Source: Bryobacterales bacterium
GTDB taxonomy: Bacteria > Acidobacteriota > Terriglobia > Bryobacterales > Bryobacteraceae
Direction: 5' to 3'
Length of the DNA stretch: 17,424 bases
Assembly (NCBI GenBank): GCA_003142355.1
Contig: PLMF01000282.1
Span: 1-17,424, forward strand
Within the stretch, counting starts at the first letter, position 1. Each line of letters begins with the position of its first letter. Shown piece by piece: positions 6,153 through 13,746 of the stretch. A program made the position numbers and the translations under genes. Under the pieces are notes generated by a model. The model was not told the DNA's origin and ran no database searches. It worked only from the letters and a program-made list of their open reading frames with translations.

Positions 6153-6974
6153 ATGCCCAAATCCATAGAAGAACTTCAAGCCATCTGTAAACGCGTTCGC
6201 CGCGAGATTATCGAGATGACCGGCGCCGCCAAATCGGGGCACCCCGGAGGATCGCTCTCGGCCGTCGAAATCGTGGTCGAGCTCTACTTCGACTACATGC
6301 GCATCGATCCGAAGAACCCCAAGTGGCCCGATCGCGACCGCTTCATTCTCTCCAAGGGCCACGCCGCGCCCGTGCTCTATGCCGTCATGGCGCAGGCCGG
6401 CTTCGCCGACACCCCCATCGGCCAGTTGAATACCCTGCGCAAACTCGGCTCCGTGTACCAGGGGCATCCCGACGTGCGCTTCATTCCCAGCCTCGAGGCC
6501 TCCACCGGCTCGCTCGGCGAGGGCCTCTCGCTGGCGCTTGGAATGGGGTTGGGCGCGCGCCTCGACGGCCGCCCCTGCCGCACTTATGTCATGTTGGGCG
6601 ACGGCGAAATCCAGGAAGGGCAAATCTGGGAAGCCGCCATGGCCGGCGCCTTCCACAAGGTCGATAACGTGGTCGCCATCGTGGATTACAACCGCATCCA
6701 GCTCGACGGCTTCGTGAAGGACATCATGGAAGTCGCCCCGCTGGCCGAGAAGTGGCGCGCGTTCGGCTGGCACACGCTGGAGATCGACGGCCACGATATT
6801 CCCTCCATCCAGAAAGCGCTGCGCGAGGCCGAGGCCACCAAGTTCCGGCCCACCTGCATTGTGGCGCACACCAGCAAGGGCAAGGGCGTCTCCTTCATGG
6901 AGAACAACCCCAAGTTCCACGGCACGGCCCCCTCGCCGGCCGAAGTCGAACTGGCCCTACAGGAGCTCAAATAA
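6153..6974 (+). CDS. Transketolase, N-terminal (TPP-binding) subunit
   Basis: This 273-residue protein corresponds to the N-terminal part of transketolase, which moves two-carbon ketol units in the non-oxidative pentose phosphate pathway with thiamine diphosphate. SGHPGGSLSAVEI (about 26-38), ILSKGHAAPVLYAV and the TPP/Mg motif GDGEIQEGQIWEAAM (GDG at 149-151) closing with IVDYN are all present. The C-terminal half is encoded by the next gene, two bases after this stop, as in many bacteria and archaea with split transketolases; the two should form an alpha2beta2 enzyme. ATG 6153 is preferred over GTG 6129 because family members begin near here and the upstream bases look like a -10 region. 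Confidence 0.92.
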   Translation: MPKSIEELQAICKRVRREIIEMTGAAKSGHPGGSLSAVEIVVELYFDYMRIDPKNPKWPDRDRFILSKGHAAPVLYAVMAQAGFADTPIGQLNTLRKLGSVYQGHPDVRFIPSLEASTGSLGEGLSLALGMGLGARLDGRPCRTYVMLGDGEIQEGQIWEAAMAGAFHKVDNVVAIVDYNRIQLDGFVKDIMEVAPLAEKWRAFGWHTLEIDGHDIPSIQKALREAEATKFRPTCIVAHTSKGKGVSFMENNPKFHGTAPSPAEVELALQELK

Positions 6975-6976
6975 CC

Positions 6977-7942
6977 ATGCCTCCCAAGACTAAATTCGAA
7001 GTCAAGCTGGGTGCGGCCACCCGCGAAGCCTTCGGGCGCACTCTGGTCGAGTTGGGCCGCGAAAACAAGGACATCGTGGTCTGCGACGCGGATCTTTCCA
7101 AGTCCACCATGACCACCTATTTCGCCAAAGAGTTTCCCGACCGGTTCTTTTCCTGCGGCATCGCCGAGTCCAACATGGTGGCGATCGGCGCCGGGCTGGC
7201 CGCCACCGGCAAGATCCCGTTCGTCTCCAGCTTCTCGGCCTTCTTGATGACCAAGGGCTTCGAGCAGCTCCGCGTCTGCGCGGCCTATCCCCAGGTCAAC
7301 CTCAAGGCCGTGGGGACCCACAGTGGAATCTCGATCGGTGAAGACGGCCCCTCGCAGATGAGCGTGGAAGAGACCGCGCTGGCCTGTTCGCTCGCCGGTT
7401 TCGTGGTGCTGGCGCCCGCCGATGAGGTCGCCGCCAAGGCGCTGGTCCGCCTGGCCGCCGCGCACGTGGGTCCGGTATTCGTCCGCACCGGCCGCGTCAA
7501 GGTGCCCATCGTCTACAGCGCCGATCAAAAGTTCGAAATCGGCAAGGCCATCCAGGTGGTGGAAGGCTCCGATGTCGCCATCATCGCCAACGGCCTGCTG
7601 GTGGCCCAGGCCATCCTGGCCTCCGAAACGCTCGAAGCCGAAGGCATCTCGGCGCGCGTCATCGACATGCATACCGTGAAGCCGCTCGACCGCGAAGCCA
7701 TTCGCCGCGCGGCCGCCGAGACGGGCGCCATCGTGGTGGCCGAGGAGCACCTCGTGGATGCCGGCCTGGGTGTGCGTGTGGCTCAGGTGGTTGCCGAGAC
7801 CGTGCCGTGCCCCATGGAATTCGTGGGTATCCACGATACCTACGCCGAATCCGGCCAGCCGGACGAGTTGCTGGAGAAATACGGCCTGGTGGCCCGCGAT
7901 GTTGCCGCCGCCGTTCGCAAAGTAGTCGCACGCAAACGCTAG
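6977..7942 (+). CDS. Transketolase, C-terminal subunit
   Basis: This 321-residue protein covers the pyrimidine-binding and C-terminal domains of transketolase. FSCGIAESNMVAIGAGLAATG contains the Glu (E64) that activates the thiamine ring, and KAVGTHSGISIGEDGPSQMS is the family's substrate and cofactor loop. Residues about 190-321 form the transketolase C-terminal domain (ARVIDMHTVKPLDREAI). It pairs with the N-terminal subunit to give the complete active site. An open frame extends upstream, but ATG 6977 is chosen because it follows the stop of the partner by two bases and has AGGAG 11 bases before it inside that gene. A related 1-deoxyxylulose-5-phosphate synthase is excluded by the split layout and sequence style. 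Confidence 0.92.
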   Translation: MPPKTKFEVKLGAATREAFGRTLVELGRENKDIVVCDADLSKSTMTTYFAKEFPDRFFSCGIAESNMVAIGAGLAATGKIPFVSSFSAFLMTKGFEQLRVCAAYPQVNLKAVGTHSGISIGEDGPSQMSVEETALACSLAGFVVLAPADEVAAKALVRLAAAHVGPVFVRTGRVKVPIVYSADQKFEIGKAIQVVEGSDVAIIANGLLVAQAILASETLEAEGISARVIDMHTVKPLDREAIRRAAAETGAIVVAEEHLVDAGLGVRVAQVVAETVPCPMEFVGIHDTYAESGQPDELLEKYGLVARDVAAAVRKVVARKR

Positions 7943-7945
7943 TGA

Positions 7946-8009
7946 GGGGCCAGACACCCGCGTCCCAAGGCGCGTTTTTTGCGCCGCGTGGACGCTGGTG
8001 TTTGTCCCC
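7946..8009. repeat. Long imperfect hairpin between transketolase and kinase genes
   Basis: Nested arms pair across 64 bases: GGGG 7946-7949 with CCCC 8006-8009, ACACC 7954-7958 with GGTGT 7997-8001, GCGTCC 7960-7965 with GGACGC 7990-7995, and GGCGC 7969-7973 with GCGCC 7981-7985 around a T6 loop. It may stop or slow transcription between the two gene groups, but the T-run lies in the loop and not after the stem, so it is not a standard Rho-independent terminator. An interspersed repeat is the alternative. Confidence 0.6.
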
Positions 8010-8040
8010 GAATTTGGCTGCTCCACGAGGAGATTGCAGC

Positions 8041-9042
8041 ATGTCTGACCCCGAGTGTCTGGCCGAAGCGCTTCTCGAACAGAGCCCGGCCTGTCATTGG
8101 GTCGCCACCGCCGCCGGCGTCTTCGACCGCATCTACGGAGACCCCGCCTCCCTCTTCGGGAAACCGGCTTCCGAGCTGGCGGGGCGCTCGGTCGCCGAAG
8201 CCCTCCCCCCCGAGCTGGCCGGTTTGTGGCGGGACCGCTTCGCCCGCGCCTTCGAAGGCGAAACCATGGTTCTGCGCGAGCGCCGGGGCAACGCCATCTG
8301 GTACCTCACCGTGTTTCCCATTCGCTTCGGCGGGGAGATTCGCTACACCGGCGGGCTGGCTCGCGAAATCACCGCCTGGAACGCCGCCGACCAGGAATTG
8401 CGCTACACCGTGCTCGGCGCCCTCAAGGCCCAGGAGTTCGAGCGCAACATGGTTTCCAAGTTTCTCCACGACACGGTGGGCCAGAACCTGACAGCGCTGG
8501 GACTGCAACTGGACCTGATCCGCATGGATCTGGAGAACGTGTCGCCCCAGACCTGCGTGCGGGTAATCGAGATGCAGCAGGTCCTGGAAGCCATGATGCA
8601 GCGCGTGCGCGAGTACAGCTACGAGCTCAACCCATCCATCGTCGAGCGCGCCGGCTTGCGTTCCGCTCTGGACCGGCTCACCGGCCGCATTCGCGGGCGT
8701 TTCACGGGCTCGATGCGCGTGAATGTCGATCCTTCCCTGAAGATCGATCCCAAGATCGCCTCCGCCATGTACCAGATCGCCCAGGAGGCGGTCGAGAACG
8801 CCGTCCAGCATGCCAGTTGCTCCGCCATCGAAATCGCGGTAAAGTCCACACGTGGGGGTACTGCTCTGGACATTCGGGATAACGGAAAGGGGTTCGACAC
8901 TTCCGACCTGCTTCGCGGATGCCGGGGGCTGGGACTGCTGAGTATGGAGCATTATGCCGCCCAGGCGGGACTGGACCTCTCCATTACCAGCAACCGCGAG
9001 ATGGGAACGACCGTGCGGGCCGCCGCTCTGGGGGCCGCCTGA
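8041..9042 (+). CDS. Soluble PAS-domain sensor histidine kinase (NarX/DegS type)
   Basis: This 333-residue kinase has no membrane segment, so it senses something in the cytoplasm. Residues about 5-120 look like a PAS domain (AGVFDRIYGDPASLFGKPASEL to TGGLAREITAWN). The HisKA_3 dimerisation part contains KFLHDTVGQNLTALGLQLDL with phospho-acceptor His143. The ATPase domain shows the N box MYQIAQEAVENAVQHAS, the G1 box DIRDNGKGFD and the G2 box GLGLLSMEHYAAQAG. GAGGAG 8 bases before ATG 8041 sets the start and excludes the longer open frame upstream. The response regulator follows after 10 bases, so the two form a phosphorelay pair. The signal is not apparent. Confidence 0.93.
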   Translation: MSDPECLAEALLEQSPACHWVATAAGVFDRIYGDPASLFGKPASELAGRSVAEALPPELAGLWRDRFARAFEGETMVLRERRGNAIWYLTVFPIRFGGEIRYTGGLAREITAWNAADQELRYTVLGALKAQEFERNMVSKFLHDTVGQNLTALGLQLDLIRMDLENVSPQTCVRVIEMQQVLEAMMQRVREYSYELNPSIVERAGLRSALDRLTGRIRGRFTGSMRVNVDPSLKIDPKIASAMYQIAQEAVENAVQHASCSAIEIAVKSTRGGTALDIRDNGKGFDTSDLLRGCRGLGLLSMEHYAAQAGLDLSITSNREMGTTVRAAALGAA

Positions 9043-9052
9043 GGGGTGAATT

Positions 9053-9730
9053 ATGCCATTCGACATTGTTCTTGTCGATGACCACAAATTGGTGCGCGAT
9101 GGAGTCAAGACGATCCTCGAGCGTGGGGCGGAGTTTCGAGTCGTGGGCGAGGCCGATAATGGCGCCGACGCGGTGCATCTGTGCCGGAAGGCCGCCCCGC
9201 ATATCGTCCTCATGGATATCGGCCTGCCCGGAATGAACGGCATCGAAGCCACCACCGAGCTGCTCCGGCACTGTCCCGGCGTGAAGGTGGTGATCCTCTC
9301 GATGTATGACGACGAGAATTCCGTGGTCAGCGCCATACGCAGCGGCGCGCGCGCGTTCGTTCTGAAAAAGGCTTCCTCGGCCGAGCTGCTGGATGCGCTG
9401 CGCACGGTGGCGCGCGGAGGCTCGTACCTCAGCCCGCAGGTCTCCGACCGGCTGCTGGCCCGCATCCAGCGCGGTGATCTCGAGACGCGCGACCGCAGCC
9501 CGCTCGCATCGCTCTCTCCCCGCGAGTTGCAGGTGCTGCGGCTGGTGGCCGAGGGCAAGACCAGCAAGGATATCGCGGTCATGCTCGAACTCGGCCTGCA
9601 AACCGTGCGCAGCTACCGCAAGACCATGATGAAGAAGCTCGGCGTAAACAACGTGGCCGGCCTGACGCAGCTTGCGCTGGCTGCGGGAATCACCCATTGG
9701 GATAAGCCGGATGCCAACCCTCTGGCCTGA
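9053..9730 (+). CDS. NarL/FixJ-type response regulator
   Basis: This 225-residue DNA-binding regulator is the partner of the kinase just upstream. The receiver domain (about 3-120) has the acidic pair D9/D10, phospho-acceptor D55 in VLMDIGLPG, Ser83 in VVILSMYDDE and K105 in AFVLKK. The C-terminal LuxR-type helix-turn-helix (about 152-212) reads LSPRELQVLRLVAEGKTSKD, then TVRSYRKTMMKKLGVNN; the Ser-Tyr-Arg-Lys in the recognition helix differs from the usual Thr-His-x-x. GAGGGGTG lies about 5 bases before ATG 9053. Its targets are unknown. Confidence 0.94.
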   Translation: MPFDIVLVDDHKLVRDGVKTILERGAEFRVVGEADNGADAVHLCRKAAPHIVLMDIGLPGMNGIEATTELLRHCPGVKVVILSMYDDENSVVSAIRSGARAFVLKKASSAELLDALRTVARGGSYLSPQVSDRLLARIQRGDLETRDRSPLASLSPRELQVLRLVAEGKTSKDIAVMLELGLQTVRSYRKTMMKKLGVNNVAGLTQLALAAGITHWDKPDANPLA

Positions 9731-9770
9731 TGGCGCCAGGAATCTGAGAGTCTTGGGACGCCCCTCGCAC

Positions 9771-9776
9771 TACTCT
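9771..9776 (+). promoter_or_regulatory. Possible -10 of the small gene at 9782
   Basis: TACTCT ends 5 bases before the ATG and there is no SD. No good -35 is present. It is listed because the same arrangement recurs before other SD-less genes in this window. Confidence 0.25.
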
Positions 9777-9781
9777 TTGTT

Positions 9782-10270
9782 ATGCGATTGAGGCTGCTCC
9801 GGTCCCCCATCCGGCATCCGTTCTATCCCGGCTTGGCGGTGACTCTCGCTGTGGAGTGCAAAGGCCCGTGCGCCGGCCTCTCCGGCACTTTTCGCGATCT
9901 GACTCGGGCGGCCGCCGCCGGCGCGCGCGCCCGCCGTATGGTATTCGCGCTGCATTACCCGGGGTCTCCATTTCTCGGCGAAACCGACCGCGACCAGTTA
10001 TGGCAGATGTTCCAGGTGCCGGTGTTGGCTGTGCTGTTGGACCGCAACGGGCGCCTCCTGGCCTATGAGTGTGAGGCCCAATCGGGGCTGCACGTCGGGC
10101 CGCAAACTCCGTGGAGCGCCGGTGTGCTGGAATCCGCGCCGTGCGAGTGCGGCCGCCCGGGGCCCCGGCTCATGCTGGCCGCCCGAAAACCTCCCGGCGT
10201 CGCTCAGACCGCGGTGCCCAGCGCTTTCTCGGCGGCCGAGCGGCTGTTGCCCGCCGCCGCGAATCCCTGA
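9782..10270 (+). CDS. Unrecognised 162-residue protein
   Basis: I do not recognise the family. The codons have strongly G/C third positions like the neighbouring genes, which supports coding. The protein has several Cys residues (ECKGPCAG at about 25-32, YECEAQ about 98, CECGRPGPR about 120) and a hydrophobic-aromatic core, MVFALHYPGSPFLGETDRDQ followed by LWQMFQVPVLAVLLDRNGRLLAYECEA, which looks like a folded domain. There is no signal peptide or membrane segment. It follows the response-regulator gene by 51 bases. Its last 67 bases are antisense to the 3' end of the aminotransferase gene, so the C-terminal 22 residues or so may be fortuitous. An annotator may miss it because it has no SD. 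Confidence 0.55.
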   Translation: MRLRLLRSPIRHPFYPGLAVTLAVECKGPCAGLSGTFRDLTRAAAAGARARRMVFALHYPGSPFLGETDRDQLWQMFQVPVLAVLLDRNGRLLAYECEAQSGLHVGPQTPWSAGVLESAPCECGRPGPRLMLAARKPPGVAQTAVPSAFSAAERLLPAAANP

Positions 10271-11385
10271 TGCTTGAGGGCCTCTTCCAGCGCTGCCAGG
10301 ATGAACAGCACGTTCTCGGCCGTCGAGCCGTAACCCATCAGGCCGATGCGGAAGACTTTGCCCGCGAGCGGCCCGAAACCGCCGGCGATCTCGATCCCGC
10401 GCTCCTCGAGCAGGAATTTCCGCACTTTGGCGTCGTCCACGCCCTCCGGCACGCGCGGCGTGTTGAGCGTCCATAAGCGATCCGAAGAATTCCGGACGTG
10501 CATCGCGAGGCCCATGGCTTCGATGCCCGCGACGAACGCCTGGTGGTTGCGGCGGTGGCGTTCCCAGCGGTTCTCCAGTCCCTCCTCGGCCACCATCGCG
10601 AGACCCTCGCGCAACGCGTAGAACAAGGTTGCCGAAGCCGTGTGGTGATACTTGTGGCCGGAGTAATAGGTGTCCAGCAGCAGCAGGTCCAGATACCACG
10701 ACTGCACCGGCGAGGTGCGCGCCTTGAGGCGTTCCAGCGCGCGCGGCGACACTGTCATGGGCGCCAGGCCCGGCGGGCAGCCCAGGCCCTTTTGGGTGCA
10801 ACTGTAGGCGATGTCGATCCCGTTTTCGTCCACCAGCACGGGCATGCCGCCCAGAGAGGTGACGCAATCGCCGATGACCAGCGCGTCCACCTCGTGCGCC
10901 GCCTCGCAAATGGGCTGGGCGTGGTTGAACATGCCGGTCGAGGTCTCGGCCTGCACGAAGGCCACCATGCTCGGCCGCTCGCGCCGGATGAATTCGCGGA
11001 CCTCCTGGGCGTCGTAGGGCTCGCCCCATCCCTTGGCAAGGCGCACCACCTCGGCGCCCTGGCGGCGGGCCATCTCGCCGATGCGATCGGCGAAAAAGCC
11101 GTTGGTCAGCAGCGCCAATTTCCGCCCCGGCTCGGCAAAGTTGGCCACCGCCGCTTCCATGCCCGAGCTTCCGGTGCCCGAGATCGCCAGGTTGAATTCG
11201 TTCTTCGTAGAAAAGGTATAGCCCAGCAGCGAGCGGATCTGGTCCGCCACCTCGAAGAAAAACGGATCCAGGTGCCCGACCACGGGCTGCGCCATGGCCT
11301 GGTAAACGCGCGGGGCCACCATGCCGGGGCCGGGACCGAAGAGGAAGCGCTGAGGCGCTGCGAGTGGAGGGTATGTTTGCGGCAT
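10204..11385 (-). CDS. PLP-dependent alanine/serine-glyoxylate aminotransferase family protein
   Basis: This 393-residue class V aminotransferase converts glyoxylate to glycine, or serine/alanine to the 2-oxo acid, with pyridoxal phosphate. LFGPGPGMVAPRVYQAM at the start, SGTGSSGMEAA (about 69-79, cofactor phosphate site), VIGDCVTSLGG (ring-stacking Asp region) and SCTQKGLGCPPGL with the Schiff-base Lys199 are all as in the AGXT/SgaA group. The 11-base gap after hemB implies a shared transcript. The start ATG 11385 agrees with the family N-terminus, but the SD is weak. Exact substrate preference (alanine, serine or aspartate as donor) cannot be read from the sequence. A role in glycine supply or photorespiration-like salvage is an inference. 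Confidence 0.9.
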   Translation of the reverse strand: MPQTYPPLAAPQRFLFGPGPGMVAPRVYQAMAQPVVGHLDPFFFEVADQIRSLLGYTFSTKNEFNLAISGTGSSGMEAAVANFAEPGRKLALLTNGFFADRIGEMARRQGAEVVRLAKGWGEPYDAQEVREFIRRERPSMVAFVQAETSTGMFNHAQPICEAAHEVDALVIGDCVTSLGGMPVLVDENGIDIAYSCTQKGLGCPPGLAPMTVSPRALERLKARTSPVQSWYLDLLLLDTYYSGHKYHHTASATLFYALREGLAMVAEEGLENRWERHRRNHQAFVAGIEAMGLAMHVRNSSDRLWTLNTPRVPEGVDDAKVRKFLLEERGIEIAGGFGPLAGKVFRIGLMGYGSTAENVLFILAALEEALKHQGFAAAGNSRSAAEKALGTAV

Positions 11386-11396
11386 AAAGGACTAGT

Positions 11397-12368
11397 CTAC
11401 CCCAGCAGCCTGGCCGCGGGTTTGGCGAAATACGTGAGAATGACTCCCGCGCCGGCCCGGGCGATGGACGTCAGGCTTTCCATCATGGCCCGGTCGTGAT
11501 CGATCCAGCCGTTGCGCGCGGCGGCCACGATCATCGAGTACTCGCCGCTCACCTGGTAGGCCGCGATGGGTACATCGAACCGCTGCCGCGCCTGGCTGAT
11601 CAGGTCGAGATACGGCATGGCCGGTTTCACCATGATGATATCGGCGCCTTCCTCGATGTCCAGCTCGATTTCCCGCATGGCCTCGCGCCCGTTGGCCGGG
11701 TCCATCTGGTAGCTGCGGCGGTCACCGAACTGCGGAGCCGATTCGGCGGCCTCGCGGAACGGCCCGTAGAACACCGAAGCGAACTTGGCGGCGTAGGCGA
11801 GGATGGGGGTCTGATCGAAACCGTTGGCGTCCAGCGCCTGGCGGATGGCCCACACGCGGCCGTCCATCATGTCGGACGGCGCCACCATGTCGGCCCCGGC
11901 GCGCGCATGGGAAAGCGCGGATTTGGCCAGCCATTGGAGCGTGGTGTCGTTGTCCACGTCGCCGTCCTTGACGTAGCCGCAGTGCCCGTGGCTGGTGTAT
12001 TCACAATTGCAGACATCCGTCACCACCAGCAGTTTCGGCGTCTCCTTGCGGATGGCGCGGATGGCGCGCTGCACGATTCCGTTCTCGTCATACGCGCCCG
12101 ACGCCATTTCGTCCTTGGATTCCGGCAGTCCGAAGAGCATGACGCCGCCGATGCCGAGGGAATCGACCTCGGCGCACTCCGCGACGAGCCGATCGATGGA
12201 CAACTGGTAATTCCCTGGCATGGCGCCGATTTCGCGGCGCACGCCTTCCCCCGGACAGACGAACAGCGGCAGAATGAATTGCGCCGGAGCGAGGCGTGTT
12301 TCGCGCACCAGGCTGCGCAGGGCCTCGGTGCGGCGGAGGCGGCGAAGGCGATGGATGGGGAAGGGCAT
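11397..12368 (-). CDS. hemB: Delta-aminolevulinic acid dehydratase (porphobilinogen synthase)
   Basis: This 323-residue cytoplasmic enzyme condenses two 5-aminolevulinate molecules into porphobilinogen in haem synthesis. [18 protein letters not shown] provides the three zinc-ligand Cys (C120, C122, C130), marking the zinc-dependent type. The active-site Lys pair is K195 ([14 protein letters not shown]) and K248 ([12 protein letters not shown]). Length and N-terminus ([20 protein letters not shown]) match the family. There is no SD; TACAAT ends 8 bases before ATG 12368, so the transcript is probably leaderless. It diverges from an operon of at least two cytochrome-type proteins, which would draw on haem. 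Confidence 0.96.
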   Translation of the reverse strand: MPFPIHRLRRLRRTEALRSLVRETRLAPAQFILPLFVCPGEGVRREIGAMPGNYQLSIDRLVAECAEVDSLGIGGVMLFGLPESKDEMASGAYDENGIVQRAIRAIRKETPKLLVVTDVCNCEYTSHGHCGYVKDGDVDNDTTLQWLAKSALSHARAGADMVAPSDMMDGRVWAIRQALDANGFDQTPILAYAAKFASVFYGPFREAAESAPQFGDRRSYQMDPANGREAMREIELDIEEGADIIMVKPAMPYLDLISQARQRFDVPIAAYQVSGEYSMIVAAARNGWIDHDRAMMESLTSIARAGAGVILTYFAKPAARLLG

Positions 12369-12376
12369 CTACCCGG

Positions 12377-12382
12377 ATTGTA
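12377..12382 (-). promoter_or_regulatory. -10 element of hemB
   Basis: TACAAT on the minus strand, 8 bases before the hemB ATG, with a weak -35. Transcription would start at or within a few bases of the ATG. Confidence 0.45.
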
Positions 12383-12406
12383 ACTCTTGGACTGTCACCG
12401 AAATGC

Positions 12407-12415
12407 AAGGAGGTG
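12407..12415 (+). other. Orphan perfect SD-like sequence
   Basis: AAGGAGGTG is close to a perfect complement of the 16S rRNA tail but has no usable start codon at the right distance. A GTG inside it (12413) is in frame with the next gene but meets TAG at 12431. Confidence 0.35.
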
Positions 12416-12451
12416 GGCAGCAGGGTCTGTTAGTCTATTGGTGACGGCTCA

Positions 12452-13738
12452 GTGATGGTGGTGATCTTGTCTCTGTTGGGTCTCGCGGTCGGAACAGCCG
12501 TATCGTCGAGTGCGTTGCTGTATACCGAAGCGCCGCAATACGATTCCGGGGCCACGTTGCGCGGGGGAGAGCGGTTTCCCGCCGGCGCGGTGGTGAAGGT
12601 GCTGTCGGGTGGCGCCTCCCGCGTGCTGGCTCCGTCGCTGGCGGTTTCGGCGGATGCCGCGCTTTCTCCGGACGCCAGGACTGTTCTGATCGCCGGCAAG
12701 GAGAAGGCCGGCCAGCCGTGGCAGATCTGGGAGGTTCCGCTGTCGGGCGGCACACCGCGGCAGTTGACGTCGGGCGCGGAAGACTGCATCCGGCCGTTCT
12801 ATGCGGCGGAGCAGAAGTTCGTGTATGCGCGCGGATTCCAGATCGAGATTGCGCCTCTGGCGGGCGGCGGCGCGCTACGCCTGACTTACCAGCCCGGCAA
12901 CTTCCTCCCCAACGCCGTTCTGAGGGATGGGCGCGTGCTCTTCGAAGCACCGTTTCCGGCCGCTCCGGCGGTAGCGCGTGAACTCTACACGGTATACGCG
13001 GACGGTTCGGGCGAGGAAGCGCGCCGCTGCGATCATGGGCCGGACCGCCACTCGGCGGCGGAACTGGCGTCGGGGGACACCGTCTTTCAGACCGGCACGG
13101 GGCTGGCGCGGTTCACTTCGGCGCGCGCCGGACAATTGGAACTGGCGCTGCCGAAGGGGCAGTACGTGGGCCCGGTTGCGGAGACCGACGGCGGAGAGTG
13201 GCTGGCCGCGTATCGCGCGGCAGGGACGGACGCGTATTGGATCTGCCGCTTCCCGCCGCGGGCGGGGGCGCAGCCGGTAAAGGTAGCCGGGCCGAACGCC
13301 TGGCAGCCGGTACCGGTGCGCGTCCGGCCGGCGCCTCCGTATCACCCCTCGAGCCTGGGCGCTCGCGAGGGAGCCAATCTGCTGTGTCTGAACTCTTATG
13401 TTTCGAAATCGGAGCAGATTCCGAAGGGCTCCGTGGCCCAAGTGCGGGTGTGGTCGCAAAATGAGCGCGGGGGCGCGGTGGCGCTGGGGAAAGCGCCGGT
13501 GGAAAACGACGGGTCGTTCTACGTGCAGGCGCCATCGGAAACGCCGCTGCGCTTCGAGCTTCTGGATGGCGCGGGGAAGACCGTGGCAGCGGAAAAAGGT
13601 TGGTTTTGGACGCGCAAGGGAGAGCAGCGGGTGTGCGTTGGCTGCCATGCCGGCCCGGAACGGGCGCCGGAGAACCTCGTCCCGCAGGTTCTCTTGCGTA
13701 CCCAGAAGCCGGTCCCCATAGGCAAACCGGCCGATTAG
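12452..13738 (+). CDS. Exported TolB-like propeller with HzsA_M-like CxxCH cytochrome domain
   Basis: This protein of 428 residues (GTG start) or 427 (ATG 12455) begins with a hydrophobic segment (VVILSLLGLAVGTAVSSSAL) that should act as a signal peptide or anchor, though it lacks the usual basic residues. Residues about 60-270 form TolB/PD40-like propeller repeats (SADAALSPDARTVLIAG, WEVPLSGGTPRQLTSG). The C-terminal part (about 300-428) has SFYVQAPSETPLRFELLDGA, then GWFWTRKGEQRVCVGCHAG with a CxxCH haem motif at 395-399. This resembles the middle domain of hydrazine synthase alpha, a fold found in many secreted proteins unrelated to anammox; hydrazine synthesis is not implied. It acts in the periplasm, probably as an electron-carrying or binding subunit. 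The next gene starts 8 bases after its stop. Confidence 0.8.
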   Translation: MMVVILSLLGLAVGTAVSSSALLYTEAPQYDSGATLRGGERFPAGAVVKVLSGGASRVLAPSLAVSADAALSPDARTVLIAGKEKAGQPWQIWEVPLSGGTPRQLTSGAEDCIRPFYAAEQKFVYARGFQIEIAPLAGGGALRLTYQPGNFLPNAVLRDGRVLFEAPFPAAPAVARELYTVYADGSGEEARRCDHGPDRHSAAELASGDTVFQTGTGLARFTSARAGQLELALPKGQYVGPVAETDGGEWLAAYRAAGTDAYWICRFPPRAGAQPVKVAGPNAWQPVPVRVRPAPPYHPSSLGAREGANLLCLNSYVSKSEQIPKGSVAQVRVWSQNERGGAVALGKAPVENDGSFYVQAPSETPLRFELLDGAGKTVAAEKGWFWTRKGEQRVCVGCHAGPERAPENLVPQVLLRTQKPVPIGKPAD

Positions 13739-13746
13739 GAGAAGCC

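Noticed and set aside
7969..7985. GGCGC-T6-GCGCC read as a Rho-independent terminator
   Set aside because: The T-run is in the loop and no T-run follows the stem on either strand.
6150..8026. Long minus-strand open frames (256 and 446 codons) opposite transketolase
   Set aside because: Same reason: His/Gly/Asp-rich antisense shadow of two well-supported genes.
7939..9582. 547-codon minus-strand open frame opposite the kinase and regulator genes
   Set aside because: It is a mirror of GC-rich coding DNA. The plus-strand genes have full catalytic motifs, and the minus frame shows no domain.
11496..12383. 295-codon plus-strand open frame opposite hemB
   Set aside because: The hemB zinc and Lys motifs are decisive on the minus strand. 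The other frame has no recognisable content.
12403..12444. 13-codon leader peptide ahead of the cytochrome operon
   Set aside because: The ATG has no SD before it, there is no attenuator hairpin after it, and the peptide shows no regulatory codon run. Kept only as a side note.
12452..13738. Hydrazine synthase (anammox) function for the HzsA_M-like protein
   Set aside because: Only the middle-domain type is shared. The other subunits and multi-haem parts are absent, and this domain is common outside anammox bacteria.
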